Counted from the stretch's first letter, positions 35,249-44,277 are shown. The stretch: DNA of 64,000 nucleotides from Haladaptatus paucihalophilus DX253 (GCF_000376445.1 NZ_AQXI01000001.1:1706962-1770961); one strand, 5' to 3'. Notes: generated by a model not told the origin, from the sequence alone. Numbers and translations are program-made.

Positions 35249-36493
35249 ATGGAATCACAGCAATCCGACGCGCTGGATGTGGAACGCATCCGTGAGGATT
35301 TCCCGATTCTTCAGCGGGAGTTCAACGGCAATCAGGTGGTGTACCTCGACAACGCGGCGACCACCCAGACGCCCGAACCCGTCATCGAGAGCATCAGCGA
35401 CTACTACCGGAACTACAACGCGAACGTCCACCGCGGCATCCACCAGTTGAGCCAGGAGGCCTCCATCGCCTACGAGGAGGCCCACGACAAACTCGCCGAG
35501 TTCATCGGCGCGAACGGCCGCGAGGAGATGGTGTTCACGAAGAACACGACCGAATCCGAAAACCTCGTCGCCTACGCGTGGGGACTCAACGAACTCGGTC
35601 CGGGCGATGAGGTCGTCCTGAGCGAGATGGAACACCACGCGTCGCTCGTGACGTGGCAACAGCTCGGCAAGAAGACCGGGGCGGACGTGAAGTACATCCC
35701 CGTGACCGACGAGGGCTACCTCGACATGGAGGCCGCGGAGAAGCTCATCACGGACGATACCAAGATGGTCAGCGTCGTCCACGTCTCGAACACGCTCGGG
35801 ACGACGAACCCGGTGGGCGAACTCGCGGACATCGCGCACGACCACGATTCCTACATCTTCGTGGACGGCGCACAGGCGGTGCCGAACCGTCCCGTGGACG
35901 TGCAGGCCATCGACGCCGACTTCTACGCCTTCTCGGGCCACAAGATGGTCGGGCCGACCGGCATCGGCGGCCTGTACGGCAAGGAACACGTTCTGGAGGA
36001 GATGGAGCCGTACCTCTACGGCGGCGACATGATTCGCAAGGTGACCTACGACGATTCGACGTGGGAGGACCTGCCGTGGAAGTTCGAGGCCGGAACGCCG
36101 AACATCGCACAGGGCATCGCGCTCGCGGCCGCCGTGGACTATCTGGAGGACATCGGCATGGAGCGCGTCCAGCGCCACGAGGAGCAACTCGCCGAATACG
36201 CCTACGACCGCCTGACCGAGGAGGGCGACGTGGAGATTTACGGACCCCCGGCCGACGACCGCGGCGGCCTCGTCTCGTTCAACGTCGATGGCGTCCACGC
36301 CCACGACCTCTCCAGCATCCTCAACGACCACGCCGTCGCAATCCGTGCGGGCGACCACTGTACGCAACCGCTCCACGACAAACTCGGCATCGCGGCCTCC
36401 GCGCGGGCTTCCTTCTACATCTACAACACCCGCGAGGAAATCGACAAACTGGTCGATGCCGTGGACGACGCCCGGCAGTTGTTCGCTCAGTAA
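35249..36493 (+). CDS. sufS: Cysteine desulfurase SufS
   Basis: The enzyme has 414 residues. PLP-binding motifs are HASLVTWQQLGKKTGADVKY near 130, FVDGAQAVPNRPVDVQ near 205 and the lysine in FYAFSGHKMVGPTGIGG near 230. The active-site Cys near residue 371 lies in RAGDHCTQPLHDK. It removes sulfur from cysteine for Fe-S cluster assembly. The usual partner SufU is encoded 3.5 kb downstream (39962-40381). It starts MESQQSDALDVERIREDFPI, with no obvious long 5' leader. Confidence 0.95.
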   Translation: MESQQSDALDVERIREDFPILQREFNGNQVVYLDNAATTQTPEPVIESISDYYRNYNANVHRGIHQLSQEASIAYEEAHDKLAEFIGANGREEMVFTKNTTESENLVAYAWGLNELGPGDEVVLSEMEHHASLVTWQQLGKKTGADVKYIPVTDEGYLDMEAAEKLITDDTKMVSVVHVSNTLGTTNPVGELADIAHDHDSYIFVDGAQAVPNRPVDVQAIDADFYAFSGHKMVGPTGIGGLYGKEHVLEEMEPYLYGGDMIRKVTYDDSTWEDLPWKFEAGTPNIAQGIALAAAVDYLEDIGMERVQRHEEQLAEYAYDRLTEEGDVEIYGPPADDRGGLVSFNVDGVHAHDLSSILNDHAVAIRAGDHCTQPLHDKLGIAASARASFYIYNTREEIDKLVDAVDDARQLFAQ

Positions 36494-36535
36494 GCGGCGT
36501 CATTTCGTCTTTCGAGGTTTTCAACGCACATCCCG

Positions 36536-36689
36536 GAGAGCGACGGCGACGCACCCGCTTTCTGGACGCGCGACGCGGACACCTGCGCCAGCGGTCGGCG
36601 CAGGTGTCCGCGTGCCCGGGGAGGTCAGGGGACGCCGAGGGCGGTTCGCGCAACTCGCGCGAACCGTCCGCATGCGGTATGGACCCTAG
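36536..36689 (+). ncRNA. Candidate structured RNA, copy B (unrecognised family)
   Basis: The second copy of the element at 25340-25503. The core at 36612-36642 differs from copy A at one base. Outer helix CCGC/GCGG (36555-36558 with 36674-36677) and second helix GGACG/CGTCC (36564-36568 with 36665-36669). Hairpin 1 is a perfect 15-bp stem GCGGACACCTGCGCC / GGCGCAGGTGTCCGC with a 7-base loop (36575-36611). Hairpin 2 is CGGTTCGCG / CGCGAACCG with a 7-base loop (36642-36666). Both hairpins share no sequence with copy A. Both copies end a few bases before CCTAG. It occupies the gap between sufS and the HD hydrolase; no gene overlaps it. Confidence 0.7.
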
Positions 36690-36816
36690 CAGTCGAAATC
36701 ACGAACTCCGCGAGGAATGACGCACCGAAACGAAGGAAACGAATCCGGCCGTTTCACCCTCGAAGTCGTCCTTCACATCGTTTTTATCGACGCCATCGAA
36801 ACACTTCGGAAACGAC

Positions 36817-37458
36817 ATGTCACCGCGAACCCTCCCGGACGAGATTCGACCGCACGCCGAGGAGTACTTCGAAAACGTCGCACCCGCACACGACTGGCAC
36901 CACGTCCAGCGGGTCGCCGCCCTCGCCGAAACGCTCGCCGCCGAGTACGACCCCGACGAGCGAATCCTCTTTTCCGCGGTGTGGTTGCACGACATCGGCC
37001 GGGGGCGCGAGGACCGCGGCGAAATCGACGACCACGCCGAGTGGGGTGCCGAAGAGGCGGGCGAACTCCTCGGCGGATTCGACGTGACGGATTCGGAAAT
37101 CGAGGCCGTCCAGCACTGCATTCGGGCACACCGCTTCTCGAACGACGTGGACGCCGAGACGTTGGAGGCGAAACTGCTGTCCGATGCCGACAACCTCGAC
37201 GCTCTCGGTGCCGTCGGAATCGGGCGCGTCTTCTGCTACGGCGCGGAACACGACCAACCCATGCACGACCCCGACGTGCCCGTCGAGGCCGACAAGACAC
37301 GTTCGGGTGCGACGTCGGTGAACCACTTCCACAAGAAAATCCTCCGACTCCCGGAGCGGATGTACACCGACGCAGGCAAACGCATGGCCGAAGAGCGCCG
37401 GACGTTCGTGGAGGCGTTCGTCGAGCGGTTCGAAGCGGAAGCCGCGGGCGAGCGCTGA
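36817..37458 (+). CDS. HD-domain phosphohydrolase
   Basis: A protein of 213 residues, MSPRTLPDEIRPHAEEYFEN. The HD metal motif is complete: HDWHHVQRV near 28, FSAVWLHDIGRGRED near 58 with the HD pair, HCIRAHRFSNDV near 105, and DADNLDALGAVGIGR near 127 with the last Asp. The family hydrolyses nucleotides or related phosphate esters; YedJ/RdgB-like HD proteins are closest in form. Substrate unknown. It follows the structured RNA copy B by 127 bases. Confidence 0.87.
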   Translation: MSPRTLPDEIRPHAEEYFENVAPAHDWHHVQRVAALAETLAAEYDPDERILFSAVWLHDIGRGREDRGEIDDHAEWGAEEAGELLGGFDVTDSEIEAVQHCIRAHRFSNDVDAETLEAKLLSDADNLDALGAVGIGRVFCYGAEHDQPMHDPDVPVEADKTRSGATSVNHFHKKILRLPERMYTDAGKRMAEERRTFVEAFVERFEAEAAGER

Positions 37459-37476
37459 GACGTCAGTCTTCGGGAC

Positions 37477-37575
37477 CGAAAGCGGACGGAAGCGGATAGA
37501 GACGGGAGCGGATACAGGAGAACGGAAGCGGACAGAGGCGAACGGAAGCGGACGGAAACAGAAGCGGAGAAAGGG
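37477..37575. repeat. Degenerate purine-rich tandem repeat (GAACGGAAGCGGACAG-like)
   Basis: Between the HD gene and the regulator gene, units such as GGAAGCGGATAGA, GAACGGAAGCGGACAG and GAACGGAAGCGGACGG recur about five to six times, 15-17 bases apart. It is strongly strand-biased for purines. It is non-coding and probably slippage-derived. Confidence 0.6.
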
Positions 37576-37642
37576 GATGAAAACCGAACGAAAATCGAAC
37601 ACGTGCTGAAAGCTATTTCACACGTCCCTCCCATCACCGGGC

Positions 37643-38491
37643 ATGGACGCGGATGAACGGGACGTGTCCCCCGAGAAAGCCTTCTCTCTGCTCGGGAACG
37701 ACACACGAATCGAGATCATTCAAGCCCTCTGGGACGCTGACGACCCGCTGTCGTTCTCGGAACTGCACGACCGAGTGGGAATTCGAGACAGCGGACAGTT
37801 CAACTACCATCTGAACAAACTCGTCGGCCTGTTCGTCCGGCAGACGGACGAGAAGTACGAACTCACCTACGCTGGGTTTCGAATCATGGGTGCGATTCTC
37901 TCGGGAACCTACACCCAGCGCGCCGAAGCCGAGACGTTCGCGCTCGATACGTACTGTCCCGACTGCGGAACGGAACTCATCGCGGAGTACGAGGAGGAGA
38001 CGGTTCGGGTCCGCTGTGAGACGTGCGAGCGGAACCGCTCGACGTTCGGGTTGCCGCCGGGGGCGTTCGAGGGGAGAAACGAGACGGAGTTGCGGCAGAC
38101 GTTCGAGCGCTGGCTCCTCAACGTGTTCTCGCTCATGGCCGACGGCATGTGTCTGAACTGCTCCGGGAAGACGGTCGGGTCGCTCGTCACCGAGTCCGAG
38201 TACTTCGCCGACGAGCAGGAAGCGGGCATCGAATTCCGCTGTGAGCGCTGTGGGGACTACGCCGTCGGCAACCTCGGAACGTACCTCTTGGAGCATCCGG
38301 CGGTCGTCGCGTTCCACTACGACCACGGTATCGACCTCACGGACTACCCCGTGTGGGAACTCGAATGGCCACGTCCCGAGAACGCCCGAATCATCTCCGA
38401 AGACCCGTTGCTGGTCGAATGCGTCATCGAACTCGACGGCGACGAACTCAGGCTGAGCGTCGATGAGGAGTTGGCCGTCAGCGTCGAATAG
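37643..38491 (+). CDS. ArsR-like winged-helix regulator with zinc ribbons
   Basis: The 282-residue protein has an N-terminal winged-helix domain: AFSLLGNDTRIEIIQALWDA near 12, then FSELHDRVGIRDSGQFNYHL as recognition region and LVGLFVRQTDEKYELTYAG as wing. Downstream are CPDCGTEL with CETCERN (about 115-135) and CLNCSGK plus CERCGDY (about 170-210), so two zinc ribbons are likely. Such halophilic regulators are common. It is followed after 93 bases by an MFS exporter, which it may control. Confidence 0.87.
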   Translation: MDADERDVSPEKAFSLLGNDTRIEIIQALWDADDPLSFSELHDRVGIRDSGQFNYHLNKLVGLFVRQTDEKYELTYAGFRIMGAILSGTYTQRAEAETFALDTYCPDCGTELIAEYEEETVRVRCETCERNRSTFGLPPGAFEGRNETELRQTFERWLLNVFSLMADGMCLNCSGKTVGSLVTESEYFADEQEAGIEFRCERCGDYAVGNLGTYLLEHPAVVAFHYDHGIDLTDYPVWELEWPRPENARIISEDPLLVECVIELDGDELRLSVDEELAVSVE

Positions 38492-38584
38492 ACCACATTC
38501 CCAACAGAACCTGTTTTCGGTCGTTTCGGCAACAGAAATGTAATTCTGAAATCATATATCCGTCCGCCGCTCCTGTCTCGGTTC

Positions 38585-39934
38585 ATGCGTTCCCTATTCA
38601 GAAATCGGACCTTCACTCGGCTGTTCGTCGGTCGGTTGATAACGAACGCGGGGGACAGCGCGTACGCCGTCGCGGCGATGTGGCTCGCCTTCCAACTCGG
38701 CGGGTCGTCGTTTTACACCGGACTGGCCGGGTTTCTCACCATGCTGCCACAGACGCTCCAGTTCCTCGCCGGACCGCTGGTCGACCGGTGGCGAATCCGC
38801 CGGATTCTGGTCGCCACGCAAGTCGCGGAGGGCATCCTCGTTCTCTGTGTCCCCGTCGCGTACGTGATGGGGTGGCTCTCGGTCTGGGTCGTCCTCGTCG
38901 TGATGCCCGTCGTCTCGCTCATCAACCAGTTCGTCTACCCGGCACAGCAGGCCGCCCTCCCGCGCGTCGTCGAGAAGGAGGACCTCGTGGAAGCCAACTC
39001 GGCGTTCTCGTTCGCCTACCAGGGCGTCGATTTCGCCTTCACCGCGCTCGGCGGCATCGTCGTCGCGCTGGTCGGCGCGATCGCGCTCTACGTCCTCGAC
39101 TCCGTGACCTTCCTCGCCGCGACGCTCGTCTTCCTCGGCGTTCGAATCCCGCCCGCGGAAACCGATTCCGAACCGGAGACAGACGCGGATTCGGATGGGG
39201 AGACGAAGACGGGCGCAAATTCGGCTGGAGATACGAATCCCACTCGATCCGAGGGTATCACCGCCGCCGTCGCGGCGTACCGAAGCCAACTCCTCGACGG
39301 CATCCAGTACGTTCGCGGGTCGGTGCTCGTCTGGATACTCGCCGGGAGCCTCGTCGTCAACGCGACCATCGGCAGCACCCTCGCAGTGCTGCCCGCCTAC
39401 GCGCAGGCCAACGGCGGGTCGGACGCGTACGGCTTCCTCCTCGCCACGGTGGTCGGCGGGATGCTCGTCGGGTCGCTCGCCGCGACGCCGCTCAAGCGGT
39501 TTTCGCTCGCCAAACTGAGCATCGGCGGGTTCATCTTCAGCGGAATCACGTGGCTCGCCGCGGTCCTCATCGGCTGGTTTCCGGCGACGATGGCCCTGTT
39601 CTTCCTCGCGTGGATTCCGGTCGGCGCGACGAACGTCATCTTCGCGGCGATGATACAGTCCGTCGTCCCCGAGGAACTCATGGGCCGCGTGTCGTCGGTC
39701 CTGTCGAGCGCATCCGTCGGCGCGATGCCGCTCGGGTCCCTCCTCGGCGGCGTCGGCGGTGACGTTCTCGGGACCGCACCGGTCATGACGACTGCCGGGT
39801 TCGGGTTCCTGTGCATCGCGTTCTGTTGGGTGGCACACCCGCTGCTCCGAGACATCGCAAAGGCCGACGAGTTGGACGCCGAGAAGTACGGCCTCACGAC
39901 CGCAACAGGGGCCGAATCGTCGGAATCCTTTTAG
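38585..39934 (+). CDS. MFS transporter (EntS/MFS_3-like exporter)
   Basis: A 449-residue, 12-helix transporter starting MRSLFRNRTFTRLFVGRLIT. Characteristic features include NAGDSAYAVAAMWLAFQLGG in helix 1, PLVDRWRIRRILVATQ for the loop 2-3 motif, and FPATMALFFLAWIPVGATNV. The central loop (about 200-225) is acidic low-complexity (ETDSEPETDADSDGETKTG), a halophile feature. It is similar to the second exporter at 52378-53676. The substrate cannot be told. It lies next to the regulator gene, suggesting drug or metabolite export. Confidence 0.87.
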   Translation: MRSLFRNRTFTRLFVGRLITNAGDSAYAVAAMWLAFQLGGSSFYTGLAGFLTMLPQTLQFLAGPLVDRWRIRRILVATQVAEGILVLCVPVAYVMGWLSVWVVLVVMPVVSLINQFVYPAQQAALPRVVEKEDLVEANSAFSFAYQGVDFAFTALGGIVVALVGAIALYVLDSVTFLAATLVFLGVRIPPAETDSEPETDADSDGETKTGANSAGDTNPTRSEGITAAVAAYRSQLLDGIQYVRGSVLVWILAGSLVVNATIGSTLAVLPAYAQANGGSDAYGFLLATVVGGMLVGSLAATPLKRFSLAKLSIGGFIFSGITWLAAVLIGWFPATMALFFLAWIPVGATNVIFAAMIQSVVPEELMGRVSSVLSSASVGAMPLGSLLGGVGGDVLGTAPVMTTAGFGFLCIAFCWVAHPLLRDIAKADELDAEKYGLTTATGAESSESF

Positions 39935-39961
39935 GTGACTCTCTCTTACCCAGATTCAACT

Positions 39962-40381
39962 ATGAGCATGGGTTCGGACATGTACCGGCAGCAGATTCTC
40001 GACCATTATCGGAACCCGCGAAACTACGGGGAGTTGGCCGACGCCCAGTTCAGCCACGAGGGGGTCAATCCGTCCTGTGGCGACGAACTGGAGTTCGACG
40101 TTTCCCTCGAAGACGACGGCGAAACCATCGAACGCGTCGCGTTCCGCGGCGACGGTTGTGCCATCAGCCAAGCCAGCGCCAGCATGCTCTCCCAGAAGCT
40201 CCCCGGAATGAGTCTGGACGAAGTGGCGGCGATGGACCGTGACGACGTTATCGACATGCTGGGCGTCGAAATCAGCCCGATGCGCGTGAAATGCGCCGTT
40301 TTGGCCGAGAAAGTCGTCCAAGACGGAGCGGAGATTTACGAAGGCGAAAAGGACGAAGAGCGCACGACGACCGAAGACTAA
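39962..40381 (+). CDS. sufU: Fe-S cluster assembly scaffold SufU/IscU-like
   Basis: A 139-residue protein, MSMGSDMYRQQILDHYRNPR. Three conserved cysteines appear in NPSCGDELEF near 38, GDGCAISQASASML near 64 and MRVKCAVLAEK near 106, as in SufU scaffolds or sulfur acceptors. It most likely takes sulfur from SufS (35249-36493). The gene stands between the exporter and the sulfur-relay operon; their ends converge. Confidence 0.92.
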   Translation: MSMGSDMYRQQILDHYRNPRNYGELADAQFSHEGVNPSCGDELEFDVSLEDDGETIERVAFRGDGCAISQASASMLSQKLPGMSLDEVAAMDRDDVIDMLGVEISPMRVKCAVLAEKVVQDGAEIYEGEKDEERTTTED

Positions 40382-40424
40382 CTGGTTTTCTACCCAGAAT
40401 CGGGTCGATGGTGTGACCCATCGA

Positions 40425-41066
40425 CTACTTTCTCGCCGGTTCCCGGCGCGTCTCCCGGCCGAGAGCTTTTGCGATGGCGAGCACGAAGCCTAAGCCCGCC
40501 TGCACCTCCGGGTCGCGGGTCGCACGAAGCAGGCCGACAACGCCGACGCGCTCCGGCGGCGATTCGGCGTCGCTGGCGTCGCCGACCGCCTGCAACACCG
40601 TCTCCATGCCCCGAACCGTGTCGGGGTCGGACGCCGTATCCGCGACCTCGCCCAGCGAACTCCCGGCATCGACGAGCGTGGATATCATCTCGTCGTCCAG
40701 AGCGCCCGACGCCAACGGAAGGAGGTCGGCGAGCGCGGCGAGTTCGTCCAACGTACCGCTCTTTTGTAGTCGTACCAGCGTCTCCAGCGCCTCTGTGAGT
40801 TCCGCCCCGTTCGCGCCGACCGATTCGGACAGCTCCACGGTTTCCTTCGTTGCGAGACCGTCCGCGGCCTCGGCGAGGGTTTCACCCGTCCCGGCCAGTT
40901 CCGCGACCATCCGGTCGTCGAGGGCGGACGTCCCGACCTCGACCGCATCGAGGACGCCGTTTACCAGCCCGAGTCGTTCCATCAGGCGGGCGACTTCCTC
41001 CGGGTTCTCATCTATCGCCGTTTCGAGGGCGTCCCGGGCATCGTCCTGCGTTGTCTGTTCTACCAT
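40425..41066 (-). CDS. DUF1641 protein (sulfide:quinone oxidoreductase partner)
   Basis: The start MVEQTTQDDARDALETAIDE (213 residues) is preceded by a GAGGTGA Shine-Dalgarno; an in-frame GTG nine bases earlier is less likely. The sequence is helical and acidic (ELAGTGETLAEAADGLATKE, LQKSGTLDELAALADLLPLA) and matches DUF1641, which is found with sulfide:quinone or other flavin oxidoreductases. It is the last gene of the operon starting with the DsrE gene. Molecular role unproven. Confidence 0.86.
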   Translation of the reverse strand: MVEQTTQDDARDALETAIDENPEEVARLMERLGLVNGVLDAVEVGTSALDDRMVAELAGTGETLAEAADGLATKETVELSESVGANGAELTEALETLVRLQKSGTLDELAALADLLPLASGALDDEMISTLVDAGSSLGEVADTASDPDTVRGMETVLQAVGDASDAESPPERVGVVGLLRATRDPEVQAGLGFVLAIAKALGRETRREPARK

Positions 41067-41076
41067 CTCGGTCACC

Positions 41077-42219
41077 TCACAGGAGTCCCCGTGCGGTCAG
41101 CCAGTAGGACTCGTTGTACGAGAGCTTCGCCCAGTGGACGAACTTCGACGGGTCGCGGACCGTCGGCTGTCGGCCGTACTCGAACTCCACGAACGTCGCC
41201 TCGTCCATGCCCGATTCGATGAAACAGACCGTCTTGCCGTCGAATATGGCCGTCGGGGTGTGGCCGCGGACCCGACTGGCGAGGCGGTCGGCGACGACGC
41301 CCGCCTCGTAGTGGGCGACGCTACCCGCCTTGCTCGTCGGCACGTCGGCGGTGTCGCCGATGGCGTAGACGTCCGCCGCAGCGTCCGCTTCGAGCGTCTC
41401 CTTATCGACCGGCACCCAGCCGTCGTCGCCGAGACCGGACTCCTTGATAAGGTCGTCGCCGCTGTGGGGCGGAATGGCGACCAAGAGGTCGTAATCCATC
41501 TCCGTGCCCTCCATCGTCCGGATGACCTTCTCCTCCGGGTCGACCTCATCCGCGTTGAAGAACGTCTCGACGTTGATGTCCCGCTTTTCGAGTTCCGGCG
41601 TCGCCCACTCGGCGATGGATTCGAGTCCGTGGGCGCGTCCGATGGGGTACGTGTACGTGATTTCGACGTCATCGCGCCGTCCCCGTTCGCGGAGCCAGTC
41701 GTCGGCCATGAAGACGAACTCCAGCGGCGCGGCCGGGCACATGTGCGGGACGCCGATGACCGAGAGCACGAGGTGCCCGCCGGTGAACTCGGCCAAGTCG
41801 TCGCGCAACGCCTCGGCCCCGTCGGGACCGTAGAAGTGGTGTCCGCCCTCCTTCAGGCCGGGGACATCCTCCGGCGTGAGTTTCGCGCCGGTCGAAAGGA
41901 CGAGGTAGTCGTAGTCGAGCGTCGTCCCCCCGTCCTGACACGAGAGCCGTTTCTCGTCGGTGTCTATGGAGACGACCCGATTGATTCGGAGTTCGACGCG
42001 GCTGTCGAGGAGTTCCGAAATCGGTCGCCGGGCTTCCTGAGCCTCTCGTTCACCGAAGGCCACGTAGAGGTAGAGCGGCTTGTACACGTGGTCCGGGTCG
42101 TCGGTGACGAGCGTGACCTCGACGTCGCCCGCGTCTATCTCCGGCGCGAGTTCGTCGGCGAGTCGATTGGCGAGGACCGTCCCGCCGGTCCCGCCACCGA
42201 CGATTGCGATTCGTTTCAT
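41077..42219 (-). CDS. sqr: Sulfide:quinone oxidoreductase-like flavoprotein
   Basis: A 380-residue FAD protein, MKRIAIVGGGTGGTVLANRL. FAD-binding GGGTGGT is at 8-14 and ATG-like STGAKL near 109; YAIGDTADVPTSKAGS near 285 is the second FAD motif. Candidate redox Cys residues are Cys161 (HMCPAAP) and Cys332 (TVCFIESG), plus Cys94. Sulfide:quinone oxidoreductases oxidise sulfide and reduce quinone at the membrane surface; the pattern fits a type with two active Cys. It overlaps tusA by 4 bases and is followed by DUF1641. Confidence 0.87.
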   Translation of the reverse strand: MKRIAIVGGGTGGTVLANRLADELAPEIDAGDVEVTLVTDDPDHVYKPLYLYVAFGEREAQEARRPISELLDSRVELRINRVVSIDTDEKRLSCQDGGTTLDYDYLVLSTGAKLTPEDVPGLKEGGHHFYGPDGAEALRDDLAEFTGGHLVLSVIGVPHMCPAAPLEFVFMADDWLRERGRRDDVEITYTYPIGRAHGLESIAEWATPELEKRDINVETFFNADEVDPEEKVIRTMEGTEMDYDLLVAIPPHSGDDLIKESGLGDDGWVPVDKETLEADAAADVYAIGDTADVPTSKAGSVAHYEAGVVADRLASRVRGHTPTAIFDGKTVCFIESGMDEATFVEFEYGRQPTVRDPSKFVHWAKLSYNESYWLTARGLL

Positions 42220-42458
42220 GCTTTCTTCACGTAGAGGCTCCAGTAGTCGTCGTGGTCGACGGTATCGAGGTGTTCGTGTCCGGCCTTGTCCACCCACTCC
42301 GGGACGTCCTTTTTCGAGCCGCTGTCTTCCGTTTGCAGTTCGACGACGGTGCCCGAGTCCACGCTCTTTATCTTCCCGATGAGGTCCATCAGGGGGCCGG
42401 GGCAGGTCGCACCGCGCGCGTCGATCGTTACGTCGGGTTCGATTTCTGTTTCGCTCAT
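42216..42458 (-). CDS. tusA: TusA-family sulfur carrier
   Basis: An 80-residue protein, MSETEIEPDVTIDARGATCP. The TusA active Cys lies in ARGATCPGPLMDL (Cys-Pro-x-Pro). It ends SLYVKKA and overlaps the oxidoreductase gene by 4 bases. TusA proteins carry persulfide sulfur between enzymes. The GTG nine bases earlier is an alternative start, but GGTGAT upstream of the ATG suits ribosome binding. Confidence 0.88.
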   Translation of the reverse strand: MSETEIEPDVTIDARGATCPGPLMDLIGKIKSVDSGTVVELQTEDSGSKKDVPEWVDKAGHEHLDTVDHDDYWSLYVKKA

Positions 42459-42471
42459 TGTAATCACCAGT

Positions 42472-42870
42472 TTAGACGAATATGACGTTCTTGTCCTGTG
42501 CTCGTTCGAGGAATCCGGCGACGCCGAGTTCGTCGTCGAAGACGTCCACGTAGTCGTCGAGCGTGTTTCCGAGCAGGTCCATCGCCATCGTGCAGGCGTA
42601 CACCGTCATCGGGCCGAGGTCCTTCGCCTGTTCGAGTTGGTCGGTGAACAGGGGAACCTGAACGTCCGAAGCGCTCATCATCGCCTCGGCGACGCGGCCG
42701 CCTTTGAAGTCGTTCCGTTCGACGGTCTCCGTTTCGAACGCGTTGAGCGCGTTCATCGTTACGAAAACCTCGACCGGAATGTCGGACGCCGCGGCGATGG
42801 ACCCGATCATGCTCGCCGCCTGAATTTTTTCGATGTCCTCGGACGCGAGGACGATTGCATAGCCGTTCAT
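42472..42870 (-). CDS. DsrE-family sulfur-relay protein
   Basis: The start MNGYAIVLASEDIEKIQAAS gives 132 residues. DsrE/DsrF fold features include ASMIGSIAAASDIPVEVFVT and the conserved Cys in VYACTMAMDLLG near residue 90. It ends ERAQDKNVIFV. It is the first gene of the operon followed by tusA, sqr and DUF1641. DsrE proteins pass sulfur as persulfide; this is inferred from family and operon. Confidence 0.86.
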   Translation of the reverse strand: MNGYAIVLASEDIEKIQAASMIGSIAAASDIPVEVFVTMNALNAFETETVERNDFKGGRVAEAMMSASDVQVPLFTDQLEQAKDLGPMTVYACTMAMDLLGNTLDDYVDVFDDELGVAGFLERAQDKNVIFV

Positions 42871-42904
42871 GTGCTCATCACACCTGAAGAGACGCGACGC
42901 ACAG

Positions 42905-42921
42905 GCATAATATTGTGATGC
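42905..42921 (-). promoter_or_regulatory. AT-rich promoter box of the sulfur-relay operon
   Basis: GCATAATATTGTGATGC lies 35-51 bases before the dsrE start. It contains a TATA-like ATATTATG on the minus strand and is flanked by GCAT...ATGC ends. No symmetric operator can be claimed with confidence. Confidence 0.35.
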
Positions 42922-43112
42922 TATTCCAAGAGCATGAGAACTAGATTCGAAGACATGTTCACGAACAATATGAGGACGGAATGGAATAAACCAGAGAGAA
43001 ACGGTGAAGACGGGTGAACTCGGGGCAGTCGATATCATCGAACTGCGCTCGGATGATTTCAGCCGCTCACTCGATATTCGATATTGCGAGAAAAACTCAA
43101 AATAGTCGGCGA

Positions 43113-44144
43113 TTATTCCGGCTTCAGACCGCCGTCCTGCACGCGCATGACGGCCTCACCGTCGGCGAGGTTCGGCGCGTCCACGAGTCGGACGATACGC
43201 TTGTCGCCCTTCGATTTTCGGAGGTACATCCGGAACGTCGATTTGTGGCCGAGGATGTTGCCACCGATGGGCTGGGTCGGGTCGCCGAAGAACGAGTCGG
43301 GGTTGGACGAAACCTGATTCGTCACGACGACGGCCGTGTTGTACAGGTTACCCACCTTGTCGATGTCGTGGAGGTGTTTGTTGAGTTTCTGCTGACGGGT
43401 GGCGAGCTGTCCACGACCGACGTATTCGGCGCGGAAGTGGGCGGTGAGGCTGTCGATACAGACCAGTCGGACGGGCCAGTCGCTGTCCTCGTGTTCGCCC
43501 GCGAGTTCCTGTGCCTTCTCCGCGAGGAGCATCTGGTGGTTGGAGTTGAACGCCTTTGCGACGTGAATCTTGTCGAGGATGTCGGCGACGAGTTCCTCCA
43601 TCGCTTCCTCGTCGTCCGGGGAACCGTCGATTTCGCGGTCGTCCATCGTGGCCTGAATGGCCTCGTCCGGCAGGCCGCGAACCATGTCGTCGATACGTTC
43701 GGGGCGGAACGTGTCTTCGGAGTCGATGAAGATGACGCTGCCGTGGAGACCGCCCTGTTCGGGCGGCAGTTGGACGTTCACCGAAAGCTGGTGGGTGATC
43801 TGGGATTTCCCCGCACCGAACTCGCCGTACACTTCGGTGATGGATTGGGTCTCGACGCCGCCGCCGAGCAACTCGTCCACTTCGTCTATCTGCCAGCTGA
43901 GCTTGCCGATTCGCTCGCGTCGTTCGAGAACCTGCGAACCGGTCTCGAACCCGCCGATGTCGGCCTCCTTTCGGGCGGCCTGAATGATGTCGGCGGACGT
44001 GCTCTCGCCGACGTCGGCGGTGTTGCTGAGTTCGCCGGGACTCGCAACCGCGAGGCTCTGATAGGAATCGAATCCCGCGTCACGGAGTTTTTCTGCTGTC
44101 GCTGGACCAACGCCGGGGAGTGCTTCGAGGTCTACGTCTGCCAT
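43113..44144 (-). CDS. radA: DNA repair and recombination protein RadA
   Basis: The RecA/Rad51 homologue has 343 residues. The N-terminal helix-hairpin-helix domain is at about 1-60 ([20 protein letters not shown]). Walker A is [11 protein letters not shown] near 110 and Walker [13 protein letters not shown] near 228. The strand-exchange L1/L2 loops are present around [16 protein letters not shown] and ISS-like sequence [18 protein letters not shown]. It forms filaments on ssDNA. An intein is absent. Confidence 0.97.
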   Translation of the reverse strand: MADVDLEALPGVGPATAEKLRDAGFDSYQSLAVASPGELSNTADVGESTSADIIQAARKEADIGGFETGSQVLERRERIGKLSWQIDEVDELLGGGVETQSITEVYGEFGAGKSQITHQLSVNVQLPPEQGGLHGSVIFIDSEDTFRPERIDDMVRGLPDEAIQATMDDREIDGSPDDEEAMEELVADILDKIHVAKAFNSNHQMLLAEKAQELAGEHEDSDWPVRLVCIDSLTAHFRAEYVGRGQLATRQQKLNKHLHDIDKVGNLYNTAVVVTNQVSSNPDSFFGDPTQPIGGNILGHKSTFRMYLRKSKGDKRIVRLVDAPNLADGEAVMRVQDGGLKPE

Positions 44145-44277
44145 TGTACTCTTGCCTTGTTCCCGTCATCATATAAACCTCCGTTAACAGCGGAGTGAAA
44201 GTGAAACTGGCGGGCGGTGTCGGGATATCAGAATAGGAAGGGAAGCCTTTAGATACGAAAAGGAAATCGCGTGGAAG

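Noticed and set aside
36717-37499. A 260-codon plus-strand frame starting before the HD gene
   Set aside because: Its second half is an Arg-rich out-of-frame reading of the HD hydrolase, which has the full metal motif in the other frame.
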